DNA of 64,000 nt from Toxotes chatareus (Eukaryota; Chordata; Actinopteri; Toxotidae), in contig CM028882.1 of assembly GCA_016801885.1 (NCBI GenBank), positions 19,237,047 through 19,301,046 of the forward strand, given 5' to 3'. Positions 1 to 14,400 of this stretch are shown in pieces. Below the pieces are notes generated by a model, which was not told where the DNA came from, searched no databases, and saw nothing but the letters and a program-made list of their open reading frames with translations. The translations under genes were made by a program, and so were the position numbers. Each line of letters begins with the position of its first letter. The stretch's first letter is position 1.

Positions 1-139
1 ATCATCCTAACTAATTCTGCCACAGTGCTTGTTGCCTCTGCAGTTGTCCTACATACAGGATAGACTCTCTTTAATGTCATCCAGGCTGTCTCATTAACTG
101 GGCACACCTCAAGGAAAACTACCCCGAAACATTTACAGC

Positions 140-142
<3 letters not shown>

Positions 143-211
<69 letters not shown>
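143..211. repeat. AC dinucleotide microsatellite (about 34 units)
   Basis: Uninterrupted AC run in the RASGRF2 intron left of exon 17. Confidence 0.98.
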
Positions 212-215
<4 letters not shown>

Positions 216-447
216 CCAACAAACACACAGGGCCCCTTTATACCCTGGTCTGGAGTTTTGTATTATGCCGCTGTACCAAAGACGTCAGCCTCCAGGGTCA
301 GGGATCTTTGCTTGGCTCTGTGACTCTGCAGAGTAGCCTGTCAGTGGGCAGAGCACTGCCCACTGCAAAGGCCTCTGGCTATGGCATTGTGGTCTAGTAA
401 TGAGTCATAAACCACACTATTACACACACACACACACGCAGTCTTAC

Positions 448-573
448 CTCCAGGCTGTCTGTAGCGGAGGTGTCGAGGGGTGGAAGGGGAGCGACAAGGA
501 GACATGTCTCCTGCCTCACTGCTCTGAGGAGACTCTGGAAGGATTTTCTCTAGTGACACTGACTCCAGCACAG
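448..573 (-). CDS. rasgrf2: RASGRF2 exon 17 (linker with CDC25-proximal phosphosites)
   Basis: Residues 857-899. It encodes AVLESVSLEKILPESPQSS and the conserved block MSPCRSPSTPRHLRYRQPGG. The acceptor is TCTAG|CTGTG and the donor CTGGAG|GTAAG. The remaining RASGRF2 exons, including the RasGEF catalytic domain, must lie left of this window. Confidence 0.94.
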
Positions 574-3500
574 CTAGATGGGAGGAGAGGAAGACAAGGA
601 CAACTATAATGATGATGATGATGATGGTTATGGTCATTACTGTTGCTGTTCTACTAGAATGGAGAACTTTATTATACTTAAGTTCACCCCTAAGTAGGGA
701 TCACTCAGTACAGCTAGAGGATAATCTCAAGACTTTTATTTTCTCCCAGCACATTTTCTGGGTGTGCACATCTGCATGTGTGTGTGTACATGTACACACA
801 CGTAGATCACATAACATGCTTGTTTTTGATATTTGATTCATTCAGCAAATGTCCAATCTGAATTCTTTTGATTTATTTAAATGCAAACACATATTCTGCC
901 TTTAGACGTGCACTCCAACACAAACACAGAAACACAGTGACCAGAAAAGAGCCAATAATTCAAGTGTGTCTTGGCGTATTAGAAAGTATTACAGCTGAAC
1001 ATGAATTACTCTGTGGCTGAACATACAGTACGAATGGGTGACAAATTAAAGGAAAAATCGACAGAAAGCATGGGCCAACACAAACCTCCAGAGCAGCGTC
1101 AGTGGGTTTGCTTTGGAAATAAATATATACAGCATGTTTCATTGAAACAAATCTCACTTGGATATAACTTGAAAGACAGAGAGAGAGAGACTGACAAAAT
1201 TCAAACTATGAGAGGTTTGTTGAGAGGTTTCACCTGATGACTCCTCAACATAGGCTCAGAATGTCACACTGGCAATTAGTCAGTGAAAGCAAAAGGCCAA
1301 GAGGAAGGACAAAATCAGTACACAGATAGGAAGATATGCAAATAGCTGTATGTACACAGATGCATATCAACCCATACTGCAAATGCTCTGACTGATAAAG
1401 AGCAAATTGATGGAACAGTATGCAGAGAAGGTGAAGGTGGCTTGATGGGACGGTGCTAATGGGTCTTTGTCAAGTGAGCGGTTAGCAGTTGTCACACATG
1501 TACACACACACATTTTGTATGTGTGTGTGCACATGCTAATGAGGGTCTAACTGCAGCTTGTCCTTGCTGTGCTGCTTGAGGTGCCCTGACAATCACTCTC
1601 CAGTCTGAGATGGCTGTTTGACACCACTATTAGAAGATCTGAGCATGTGTGTTGGGAAGTCAGCTTAGCTGTCTCAAGCACACAAATGCAAGGAGATAAT
1701 TATGTCCCACCAGGCGCCTGCTCTGCTCTTACAAGGAACACTTCACACTGTGTCATTTGATGAGTGACCTCCAGCTCTTCATATGCATTTCAGTAGGCTC
1801 TATACATGGATGTTCAGTCATAGAGAATATATAGTTTGAAAGGTTAGACTTACAGAGCAAACTACACACACTATCAAGTTGCACATGGCAAGAGGCTACG
1901 CACAGTACAGGAGCACAGTGGAAGAATTTAATAATCTGCCAGTGGTTCACAATTCTCCAAAGGGCTGTTATCACCCTCTGAAATATTTACAGTCATTAAA
2001 GTTTAGTTTAGTTTAACCCAGTTATCCGCTAAACTTAGAATTAAGTTTTTCTCTCTGTTGTTTCATGGGGGTAAAAAGATGAATCGTGTTTTCACAGTAT
2101 TTTTAGATGCAATTCACCAAGAAAACACCCAAAAAGTTATTTATGTGAGACTGACAAAATCTCCTGTATCTTGTTTTTACTGACCTCCAGTGTTTCTTCT
2201 CACCTGCAGTGATGTAGAGGTGTACACTTGGGAGTTTCAGTACACTGTGGCATCACTAAAATCTCTGATCAGATCATTTCTAATTTAAATAAAAATTTTG
2301 CCACTTTTAGTATTTTTATGTTATGGTTCATGTGTGGCTGCGTGTGCTTATACATTTAAAATCTGAAGACTTTGGCTTTTTTGACAAATGAACAAAATGG
2401 TTTTGTACAAAAATGTGTTAATATTTCAGCACTACAGATTTTAAACAAAACACAGCTCTAGTGTTTTGTAGAGTTTAAAAGTTTTTGCATTGTATTGGAC
2501 ACTTTATATACCTCTGCGGATGCTCCGTCGCAGTTTCCCACAGAAAGGGTCGATCCTGGGCACCTCCTCTCCCTCTCCAGACGGGCTGGGACTTTGATCC
2601 GGGGAAGAAGGAATGGGAGGAACTTGGTCTTGTGGTGGCTTGGAGTTGTTAGGTGGAGGAGAGGTGGAGGAGGGAGGTGGAGGAGGAGAAGAGGTGGTTG
2701 GAGTCGGTGTCTGAGGCGTTGGAGTCTGAGGGGTGTGGGCAGATGTGGGACTACTGGCGGCAGACTGGGAAGTGTTGTGGTTGACACTGGAGTTTGACAG
2801 AGGACTGGTCAGGTCGAGGCCTCCAACCCTGGCAGTGATGGGGGAGTGGAGAGAAAGCTTTCGTGTTCGGACAGGGGAGGAGGTGCGGGACGGGATGGAC
2901 AGAGGAGGAGGAGAGGAGAACTTGCGGCAGAGACGAGGAGACTTGTCGTTTATGTGCTCACCACCTCTGTTATTCTGATTGGTGGCAAAGAACAGCTCCA
3001 AGGATCTGAAAGCGGGAAAAAGCAATATGTTAGCAAACTAATAGGATATTAAAAAAGCAATAAGGAGAGAGTTCAGGGAAATTGAGAAAAGAATGAAAAG
3101 GAAACATGACTGCAGCAGCTCATAACAAGACCTTTCTAGTCTCTATTTCCCAAACTGTAAAAGGTTTATTAGTAAATAGACTTTTTCAAATAGTTTTCCT
3201 GTCTTAGAGATTGTTTTAGAGACTGTTTTAGGATAAAAATGGAATGACACTGTGTGTGTTCAGAATTCATAAACAAGAGAAAAGTAGTAAACAGTGTCTC
3301 TGGAAAAAGAGAGAGAAGTTTTACAGAGCGCGACGTGAGTTAGGTGCATTTAATATTCAGTTTGGGACATTTAGTTAGAGCAGCTGGGCAGAGTGACGTA
3401 TAATGAGTGGGCACATAGGATGAGTGGGCACAAAAGTTGCTGACCATGATTTTAGTACCTGATTATTTACCTAAAACGGGACCATCACTGTGAATGAATA

Positions 3501-5418
3501 TGTATTGTGTGTAGAGATTTGAATAGGAAAAAAAATTATGTATTTTATATTGCAGATTACATTTGCTACCTTTAAACGCCTTATCTACGAGGCAATGAAA
3601 GCGCAAAAGTTTTAATCAGCAAGCACTTTGGTTATCCGTTTCATGATGACATGAACACTGCTCAGAGAGCTAGAGTGTGTAAGGAGCTACATCAAGGGAG
3701 GAGTAATCATGCATAGATAAACACAGCTATCATTTATTCACATAAGCCTGTTATTCAGCAGGAAATAGAAGAACAAATTGCATCCCAGATTGAAAGAGGA
3801 TGGGGAGAAATGAAAGGAGGATAGAGGAAGGAAAAAACACATGAAAAGCAGAGAGGAAGAATGCTGAAGAACTCTGAAGTAAGTAGTGGAAAAAGAGGAA
3901 GCGAGCACAGAATATGCTTAAAAGAAGGATACAAAGCAGACTGAAGAGGAATGACAAAAAGGATCAATACGGATCCAGAGGGGAAAAAAACAGCCTTGAG
4001 GAAGCGACGCTCCAGTGAGAAAACATGCTACAGACCAGCTGCAGATTCAAGACTACAAAATATTTTCCCCTCTCTCATTCCTGTCTATGTATCTTTAACC
4101 TAACATGTTTCAGACTGGAGAAATTACAACCCCTGTAAATTGCTGTTATTAATACTTATAGAGATAGATTGTAGATAGAGTTAAAAAGTCAGAGTAAAGG
4201 GGATAAGTCATGCATCAGTGAAGTATCAGACCAAGACCAGAGGAAAGGAAGAACAGGCAGGAAAAGTAGAAAAGAGACAGAAAGAAGGAGAATAGAGAGA
4301 AAAGAGTTGGTTACTTGGACTGATCCATGGCTATCTTCTTGATCTTCAGACTGTAGTCAGGACAGAGGGATGAGATGGACAGACGGTCAAATGAGTGGTA
4401 CTGCGCCCTGTAATTGGAGGGGACATGAAGAGATGGATGACACAGAAAAATGACTAGATGGATAGGTGTGATGGTTGGACTTAGACATGAAAATGCAAGT
4501 AGGAGATGTGACGGAGATAGAAGATGGTTTGAGGCAAGGTGATGGAAGGATGATAAATGAATCCCTTGGAAGAGGAAAGGTGTGTTTGAGGAGGAGAGGA
4601 GGCAGCGTGTGAGCCAGAGAACACCAGTATATGTTTAGTCTCCAAGATATTGACATATATTGACCACATGTGAGAAAAACCCAGAGCAAAAAGAATGCAG
4701 AGAGCAATGTAAACGTCTGCGAATCTGTGTTTCTGCATTTATGTAAGCATGTCTGTGTCCATAACAGTAGCATTTTAGGCTGACAGATCAAGTTTCAACC
4801 TAATTATCAGTGTAACAGTGGAAATTGCAGTGTAACTATCTTTGTCAACAGACCATTAAAAAACACTAAAACTATTACCACTAACATAAAACATGAAATA
4901 TAGTATGCACAAAACTATAAAAGAGCCATGAAATATAAACACACAAAATAAAAAAAATAAAAAAAATAAAAAACTATTAGCAAACTATAGGAATACATCA
5001 ACTCTTCTTCATAAATCTACTATTGTACAGTCTCTCTGGAGGATGATGGAGAAAATAAAATAAAAAAGGAGTGTTGACGAAAGAGACACCTGGGCCACTC
5101 ATCTGTCCAACTGGAGTGCCATTATGGGCAAATTAGGCACATTCTGTTTAAGTATGTTTAAGAAAGGGGGACTTTCCCCACATGCTCCCACCACACTTCT
5201 TGTAGACCCCTGGTCCCTGGATGACTCCTTCCTCTTCTCTTCCAGTGAAGGAGGCCACAGGCCATGGTGAGTTAGGCCTTGAATACAAACCTGCCCTTGG
5301 GCAGAGGAAAAGGCAGAGCTTTTCCAGTTGAGAAACAAAGTTAACTAAAGCAGAAAAAGGAATATAAACACACAACTCTGATGCAGCCAGAGACCTAATG
5401 AGAAAAAGAGAGCATGAG

Positions 5419-5449
<31 letters not shown>

Positions 5450-8400
5450 AACTCCTCATCTGACACACAATATATTCCTATGACTGTGCCAAAAACTTTG
5501 CTGAAGCATCTGCTCTTCTGGCCTCCTCACACAGGCTAGTATGTATTTAACCTTGTGGACAGAGGTGGATGCTGCCTGCCGAGGCCAAAACACCGACCCA
5601 CATCTGACTACATCATTCAGAGATTTCAAAAAAAAAAAAAAGAAAGAGGGGGAAGCTAATAAACCACTGTCAGAACATTCACACAACGCCAAAACACACC
5701 CTTTTGTATGATTCTGTGCTCATACAAACACAAATTTAGATAGACGCAACCAAAATTGGCAAGAACAAATGTCACAAAGGTTCTGTGAAGACTTGTGATA
5801 TACAATTACCTCCTTGGTACCAATGAATGTGTACAGCAAGTATGATTTCTGTTTGTGTCTGTGACTGTATATGCATGTGTATGCACTGTACGACCTGATA
5901 GGTATGGAGGAAAACGGCTTCTTGTAGATGTCGGCCAGTTTGTCCATGACCACCGTTGCCGTGGTGAAGATCCTGTATGTGTGTAGGAAGGTGTTGAGGA
6001 AGTCTATGGAGAGGAAACGCAGGTCGGTCAGCCTCTCCAGCAGCCGCTCCACGCTGGCATAGCGGATCTGGGGGACCTTGCAGGAGTTGAGCGTCTTGCT
6101 GAAGCAAATGTCAACATCATCTTTATGGAGACGCACATCGGATCTGATGGATATACACGTACACACATACACACACATAACCGAGCATGGGTGACTGTTG
6201 GGCTGCTAAGCAAGGAAAAGTTTATGAAAGGAGCTGAGCAAAAACAGCCAAGTAAAAGAGAGAAATGAACACAAAACCCACATATTTCAAAGAAGGGGGC
6301 TAAAAATAAGAGGGGATACCAAATAATACTGTGGAGCAGATTTCAGCATTAGCATAAATAAATATAAAAAAAAAAAAGCATAATTCACAACAACATAAAG
6401 CCTTACAATTTACTGTACATCAACACAACTGTAACATTTTCACCCAGGTATGCTACACTATAAAATTATGTTTTGCAACACCGGCATAAAGAGATGGGTG
6501 TTCCTCTTCACACAAACATACTTACTTTATCATATGAGGCACAGTAACTTTGGAGTTCTCCTCAAACACACTGGTCATTAAGCCATTACAGCGGATATTA
6601 TCTATACACTACAAAGACAGAGAGAAAAGGAGGATAGTGTTTAAAGCATGCTGATTGGTTGGGTCAGCAACTTCATAAATAATGATGATGGAAGAATACT
6701 GTATTTACTAGGAAATAATCTTTCCAGCACTCATTTGTTTATCTGTGCGCTTTCTTCAGATTCAGAGCAAATGCAAAGAACAGCTTGAAAGAAATGATGT
6801 GAAAAAGAGGCTTTTTAAAACTGTCAGTGTATTTTTTTGTCTGATAAGAATTAATCCAGCCTGACAGGCTTGTATGGTGCTCCTCTGTTTGTGATGTACT
6901 GAGTCGCTGAGCTCAACCTGCCCCTGGAGAACTACACCCATGTCTGTGTTTACTTGTCACTGAGCCTTCTCAATGCCCAGCAGAGACATGCATTTGCTAT
7001 TTGGAGGTTCTTGTTATTCTGTGTTTTTCTGGGTGTGTGTTTGTGTGACTGTGTGTGTATTACCTGGCTGATATCACTGGTCCATGCAGCCTTCTCCTGA
7101 CGTGATGGAGCCAGTAAGACCACCGTGAACGAAGGTGAGTCTGATGGCTCTACTACAAGCTTAAAGTCCAGCTGACCAAACACCTGTCCGCCAGCTTTAG
7201 CTGTATGATAGAGGGAAAAGGAGCTTTTTACCAGTTAATAGTAAAAAAAAAAAAAAAAAGCTTGTGCACACACAGACATACATATATGCACACAAACACA
7301 CACACACACACACAGAGGGTTAATTAAGCAGACCTGCTATCTCCATTCTACACACCCCTGAGGCTGAAGTGTAAAGGTGTGTGTTGAAGGCAAGTGTGCA
7401 TTTGCACGTGATTGTCTCAGCACTTGTGTTTGTGTGCGTGTGTAGGTGTTTCATCAATCTCCCTATTTGCAAAATGAATCCTCAGAAAAAAATAATAATG
7501 GACCTGTAATGTCAAAAGATCAAAACCTGACATTTAAAGGGGTGACCATCTGATATTTAAGGGGAAGTCATTTCTGCACACTTATTGTCTGACCCCTAAT
7601 TAACCTCTATGAGTGGTGAAGGGCCTAAATGAGCCAATAAGAGCTGCCTGTGTGTCAACCAACATGGACAAACGGCTTCACACAGTAGATGTAGTAAACT
7701 TACATTCTTCGTCATTGGCATCTGGTTCCTCTATAAGTGTGCAGTCAATTAAGGACAAAACTCCACCTTGCTGCAAGAGTTTAAGAGAAAATATACATAA
7801 CCTTTTAATGGTAGGTTTCTATAGATTCACAAAATGATTTTCCTCACAGAGGTTTACACAATTAAACTACAGAGGTAAAGGTGTTCTCACCTTGAGGAGG
7901 TGCAGTTTACCCCCAGAGCTGCGTGTGCAGACGAGGAAGTGTTTGGTAAAGAGGAAACACTGCCTTTCCCCTTCCTTCTTCAGAGAGAGAGAACCCAGAC
8001 GGACCTTACTTAACTTCCCTCGCTCCACCGACGGCAGCTGGATTAGAGAACCTGAAGAGCAGGAGGGGCACAGGATTATATTACATTTCATTAAGCTGAC
8101 ACTAAGCTGAGGCTGGGTTTACCCAGCATTTTGCAGTGGTACAAACATGCATGTTTAAAATTTTAAAACCACTTCTGAACTTCTACATACATGTGTTTGA
8201 GTACTTAGTGGAAAAAAATTGTCTCTTCTTGAAGGAATAAAAAAAAAAAAAATGCAGGATCAGTAGAAGTCATGCACTGTCAAAACTGGTGTCAGCACTT
8301 CATCTCCTGACTTGTGACTTAACTCCAGCTGGGAAATCACAATTTGCTCTAGTGTGAAGTCAAAAGGTAACTTGCCATAGGCTACATGTTTCACTGAACG

Positions 8401-11400
8401 GGTATACTCAATCAATAATGCTTAATAACACAAACCATTCTATGGAAAATTGGCTCTGATTTTATTTGTCTTAATGGATATTGATAAATCAGACTAATCT
8501 GGGATAGATTTTGCACCACAACCAAGACAGACAGTCAAATCTCCCCTCTTGTAGAAAGTATTACAGAAGCTTATGTCATGATTCACTGACTGAGCTCCAC
8601 TAAAGTACTGTGTCTGTGCTCTCAGGTCACAAGTTGGCAGAAACGTGGACATTACTGTCAAATAAACCTCCAGAGATTTTTTTGCCTGGCGAGCACTGCT
8701 GTAAGCTGATGAAGGCTCACCCTGTCTGACGAAAGTCTGGCTGGTGTCCAGCAGGATGTCACAGCCCTCCACTATCATCCTCTCTATGGCCAGGTTCTTC
8801 CGGATGTTCTCCGTGTCACTCACCTCGTCGTGCATCACCCTGGCCACACACAAACACACCAGTTAGATTGCCATTCAATATCAAGGTGTATCAGGTAAAT
8901 TGATAATTCTGACAACCAGATACACACCTGGACAGTTCCTCTAATTTGGACTTGGCAAATTCAAGACTCTTGCGCTCCACATGCTCGTGAGGTGTGTGGG
9001 CCAATAACTCATGCAAGGTGATGATGTAGCGGGGAATCTTATTGGAGGGAAGGGCAATGTAAGAAAAGGCTATTAAAATATATGAACAATTTATAAAAGA
9101 CAGTTTATATGGTGGCAAGAGATGGAGACAAGAATTGAAATAAAAAAATTAGACTTTAGATTTCTGCAAACCAAAGTGTGCTGGTGCCCAAACTCTACCT
9201 GGAACATGGGGTATGTGAGGAAGGTCTCAAGCATCCTTCCCTCACAGGCAGCGTTGGACTCGTACTGTTTCAGCAGCTTGTCAAAGTCTCTGTTCTGCTT
9301 ACAGTTGGCCAAAACCTGCAGGCTATACTGATGGTTTCTCACAAACTCCTGATAGATGTTCAGCATGGGCAGCAGGATGTCAAATAGGTCAGCTAAAAAC
9401 AAAACCACACACACATATACAGTACTGTGCAAATATTTTAGGCACTTAAAATGTTTAGACATCTATCAATCAGGGAGGCATCTGATCCAAATTCATTCTG
9501 CAGCAGGATAGCAACCTCAAATATACAGCCAGAAGCATAAAGAAGTATCTTTAGAGACAAGAACAACAGGAAAGAGTTCTGCAACAGATGGTAAAGTCCG
9601 AAGTGAAGCTGGAACTGCTGGGTTATGTTCCAGAGGTAAGAAAACCATATTGAAAATCCCATTTATATCTGTATATCTGATGACACTTTGCTTCTTCCTG
9701 GCATGAGGGACAGTGTAATGACAACTAGTTTCAACTTTCATGAATATGGTTTTGTTGTTACTATAGCCATAACTCATTTTTACAATAACTTTGGTCTAAC
9801 TCTCGTTTATGGCATTTCATCTTTCTCTCACTATTTATCACACAACTGTACAAATAACAATAACTTCCAAAACACACTTAAAAGGCCAAGAGTTGTCATC
9901 AAACTTTATTGGAAGTGTGTTTAGATTGTGCATAGCTGTGCACCTACATTCATAGTGAGGACAGAAGGCATAGGTAAAAGATCAATGGTCAAAATAAAGA
10001 AAATAAAGTTTCATTCCCTCATTTAAATTCATTCAAGTCAGCCCCAGAACGGTAAGACAAACAACAAGGGAGAAGGTAGTAGATGTGGCTAAAGTAACGT
10101 TAGAGGGAAAGATATTTCAAAACTTATGCTTTTTTGATGTGTACTGTAGATCCTACTAAGCAAATTCAGAAAAGAAACAAAACAAAAAAGGCTAAATTGA
10201 TGCATAAATCCATTTGTGCATAGTCTGTGTATATTAAAAGCATATTATGTTGGAATCAGTATCGATCGAAAAAAAAAACAGCACTGAAAACACTGCAGAA
10301 ACTGATTTGATGTAAAGCATACTGTTAGTCACAAATCTCCATTCAGCATCTGCCTGGAGCAGGGAGTCAGATAAGGGTGGCGTGTTTGATCAGTGCACAC
10401 TTTTCTTTTTGAATTTGTCACAAATAATTTGCTGCCACGTCTTTCAGCAGTCTGTCTCCTAGGTGATGCTTATCTGTTGAGGGCGCTTCTGTTTTAGGAG
10501 GTGAAATCGTGGGATGCCTTCTGGTCTGAAAGGTCATTGTCTGTCAAGACAATGAATGCGCGTGTTGCAGACTGAGATAGGGAAATGAGTGTCTGTGTGT
10601 ATTTGTACTTCTGTCTTTGTGAGAACCAGTTTGAATTGTAGACCTTAGGGAGTGAGGACATTTTGGGAAAGTGAGGAGGACATTTTGGCTTGTCCTCAAT
10701 TTCTGACACACCTTCAAAGGGCAGTTTGAGGGTTACAACATGGTTCTAGGGTTCAGGTTCGAATTAGGTTTAGGTTTGGGTTAAGGTCATTGTTGGGGTT
10801 AGGCATTTAGAAGTGATGGTTAAGGTTAGAGGCCAGGGAATGCATTATGTCAATGAGTGTCCTCACAAAGATAGAAGTACAGGTTTGTGTGAGTGTGTGT
10901 GAAAGGTGTTGAAAGATGTCAAGGCACACGTTTGAGTGAGAGAACTTGATGTGGAGGAAGACTGAAAACCTGACCTTGACGTCAGTGAGTGGCTGCAGAG
11001 CATACAATATACACACAGTGTGTATTTCTGTGTATTGTGTGAGGTTAAGTAAAAGCTTACCCAGCACCAGGGTTGGCCAGTTGGCGATCCTTGCCTTCAA
11101 GCCTTGATGGAAAATCTCATGTAGGAACATGATGGTCTCACTGGTGACAGAGTAAACAAATAAAAAAAGAGGTTTTATTGTTTTGATTTTTTTTTAACTC
11201 TCAGCATCCATTTCTATGTTTGCCTCCAGCTTAATTAACACAGTTATTCAGTTAAGGGCAAAGACTGACAGCAACATGTTGGAGGAACACATTCACACGT
11301 TCATACACACCTGTTGAGGAAGATGCTGCTGACATCATCGTGGCTAATGGGGGGTTTCTTGGAGCTGGCAGCCATCCTCAGAGGTCTTAGGAAACAGTTG

Positions 11401-14400
11401 ACCAGGATGTAGAGCTGGTGGACGTACCTGTCATCAAACAGACACGCACACACATACAAACAAACAGAGCAACACTCGTATGTATCAGGTGGGTTATATA
11501 AATGTTTGGGTTTAGCCTTGCACAGACTCTAGACTAGTAAGTGATTCGTTTTACCTGTTTTGCAACGTGCAAGTTGCAATTTACAACATGAGATAATTTT
11601 GACATGTTTTACCATTCATGTAACCTGTGTATGTGCATGTGAGAGGCCTGCAGGGCTGAAAAACGTACCTGCAATTTGAGAGCGACAGTCTATTGTGAAG
11701 TGTGGAGCCATCGCCACCTGCGATCTGTGTGTGAGCAGTGCTCGCAAATTGCTTTTGTAAAAGGGGCCCTGAGGCGTCAACATGCAATTACGCCTGCATT
11801 ATCAATATAGAGGTATTTAGTCAAATATACTCAACTAAGATTTAACTTGCCAGTATACACCAGCACTAGGTGTTATTGAATCATCTCAGCTTAATTTAGT
11901 CGAGACAAAAACTGGCACGAGACTCTCAAATCAAGAATTTTGGTTTATCTGAATTAGAGGAGGTGGTTTCACCTGCCAATCAGGGACTGATAATCTGACT
12001 GCGATTCAGTTTAATTTAATTCATTCCAATTAAAATACTCTTGACTATATTTCATGTACAGAAAGAATGGCCAATATTCACTGTGTATACAATTTACAAA
12101 ATGTATAAAATCTTTTATCTCAGTGTAATTTTATATTAACTATCAATATACAAAGCATACTGTATAGTGATACAGCACATTTTCTGAAAATGCATTAAGT
12201 TTCATGTATTTTTGGTTCACTTAGAGGTGAAATATGGGATGGAAATGTCTGTTATTGTTGCTCCAGTGAAATAAGAGACCTTACAAATTGAGGTACTTCA
12301 TCACAATAAAGCAAAAATCCTGCAGATCCAATTTTGTTATAATGTGGTCCTGGTGAGTGAAGTGCAGAAACGTCTGGAACGGTCTCTTTAACTAGATGAG
12401 AGATGTTACAGTTATACATACACGTTACAAACGGATGACACACCTCTGTCTTCACACAGTATTTATCATCATATCACCCAACCCTGCTGCACAGTGCTTA
12501 CAGTATAACACATCAAAAATATTATCCTTTCCTGAGCCACAGTCTACACATTCAGTAAGATAACATCATGTACTGCGGAGCTTGACAACAGTGTGTGTGT
12601 GGAGTGGTGGGGGGGGCTGCTACTGTTACCACTCTACACATAATGCATTTACATACTCTGTCTCTGCCTCCACCATGTTGAAGACAATCTGGTTCCTCTT
12701 CCTCATGCTCTCAGCATGAGGAGAGCAGATGTAATCCTGAACGATGATCTTCCACTTCCTCCGACAGAGCCAGCCCCGCATGAAGCTCTGCACCTGAGTA
12801 GATACAAACAAGCTTGCTTAGACAAGGATGCATGGAGCACACATGGCACGGAAATCACAGGTGATGAATTAGAGGTGGCAGTTAACAGCAACATTAACTT
12901 TGGTAACTTCAAATTCCTTACCTTATCTGAAGACGTAGAATAGATTTATTTACCTTTTTGATCTTTTTGATATCTGGGTCTTCATTTTCATGGTTGATAT
13001 GATAAGGCCGCATTCGCTCCTTGGTTTTGTTCAGAGCTACAATCTTTTGAAGAGAAATTCAAACAAACAATACGAGCATAAGGAGGGTGACTAAATATGT
13101 GAACAAAAGACACATTAAATTGAATTAAAAGCATGTTAAATTGAAACAAATGGTCCTCTGAGGTATAGCAGAAAGTGATAAGGTTTCAGTAATGAGGGTA
13201 CTATATTCTTAATGGGACTCACAGTCTTCTGTTTGAATATTGTATAAAGATGATTGAGTCATTCAGTGTGTGCTCAATGAACTGTTGGTGTGTTTTTGTA
13301 AGATAGACATCAGACTTCCTCATCTTTGATAATCTGATACCTTCATTCAGAAACAGAGAATGACAGAGAAGGGGGAGGTGCTGCTATCAGCTGGTGGCAG
13401 TAAGCAAATTAAGGCTTATATGTGCCTGATCACCTGTAGTGTATTGTAAGGCACAGCAGGTACTGAAGAGAAAATCTAATCCGCTGCTGCTGAATGCATT
13501 CTATTTCAAGCATAAACCAATCTATGCGAACCGTAATATGAAGGTTGTATCAAGTCATATCTTGTATGATTTTTACAGCCATGAAATACTCACTTCACAC
13601 AGCAGAGTCAGGTTAGCCTTTTGACATATAACATTTACTCACTGCTGGTAAGCAAAGCCAACAACCTACCACAAAGTTAATGTCATCTGCCAGGTTAGAA
13701 AACTGAGGCATACATTAGACTCATCACAAAGGGAATAAACCAGGCTCAAAATGTTATTAAGCTGTGGGAAAAAAAATCCCATTTCACATTGTAAACCTAA
13801 TAATAGATAGCACCACTTCTCTTTAAATAACAGTGATGAATTTCAAACATAGCTGGTAAAAGGTTTTTGGCAAAGCTCTGTTCTGTGCAGAAATAAACTC
13901 AGCAGAGGTTAAGACTGGCTCTAGTAACATATTACTTTAACCTATTTGTTTTTACCTTTAGGCCTGTTGACAACCTCAGTTTATCACATAATGAGAAAAG
14001 CATGAAAGACGAAACCAAAGCTGTTTCCAGCCACACACTTTCCTCTTCATTTTCTTATCCATTAGTGCTATCATGCAAATGGCAGCAGAGAAGAACCATT
14101 CTGCCAAGTGTTGACAGTTACAGTGGCTAGTTGGTTTAATTATTCATAAACACGGAGCAACACGCACATAAACAAACAAACAGGAGTATGTTTTAATGAG
14201 ATGGATCACCAATTGCACACTGGCTCTCAAAGTCTAATCCTTTTTTCATGAGCAGCCCCATTACACAGGCAGATGTTTCCTAATATAAAATGTCTTTTGT
14301 TAGCATTTTTATCAGGCTCACTGTATCCTGCCAATGAGATATAATCACAGTGTGTAGCAGTGAGGAGTATCTGCCACACTTGTTGCTCCAAGGGAGAATT

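Larger units (their letters stand above)
3006..5894 (-). other. RASGRF2 intron 15 (contains candidate cassette exon)
   Basis: Apart from the candidate exon at 4315-4407, the intron is purine-rich on the plus strand (3,750-3,960 and 4,240-4,300), has an A-rich AATAAAA segment near 4,940-4,975, and an AG run at 5425-5449. No other feature is supported. Confidence 0.65.

Noticed and set aside
2458..2797. Open frames overlapping RASGRF2 exon 16 on both strands
   Set aside because: They are shadows of the proline-rich exon coding in other frames.
10734..10830. Interstitial telomere repeats (TTAGGG-like words)
   Set aside because: Words are degenerate and lie inside a recognisable dispersed repeat with its own inverted ends.
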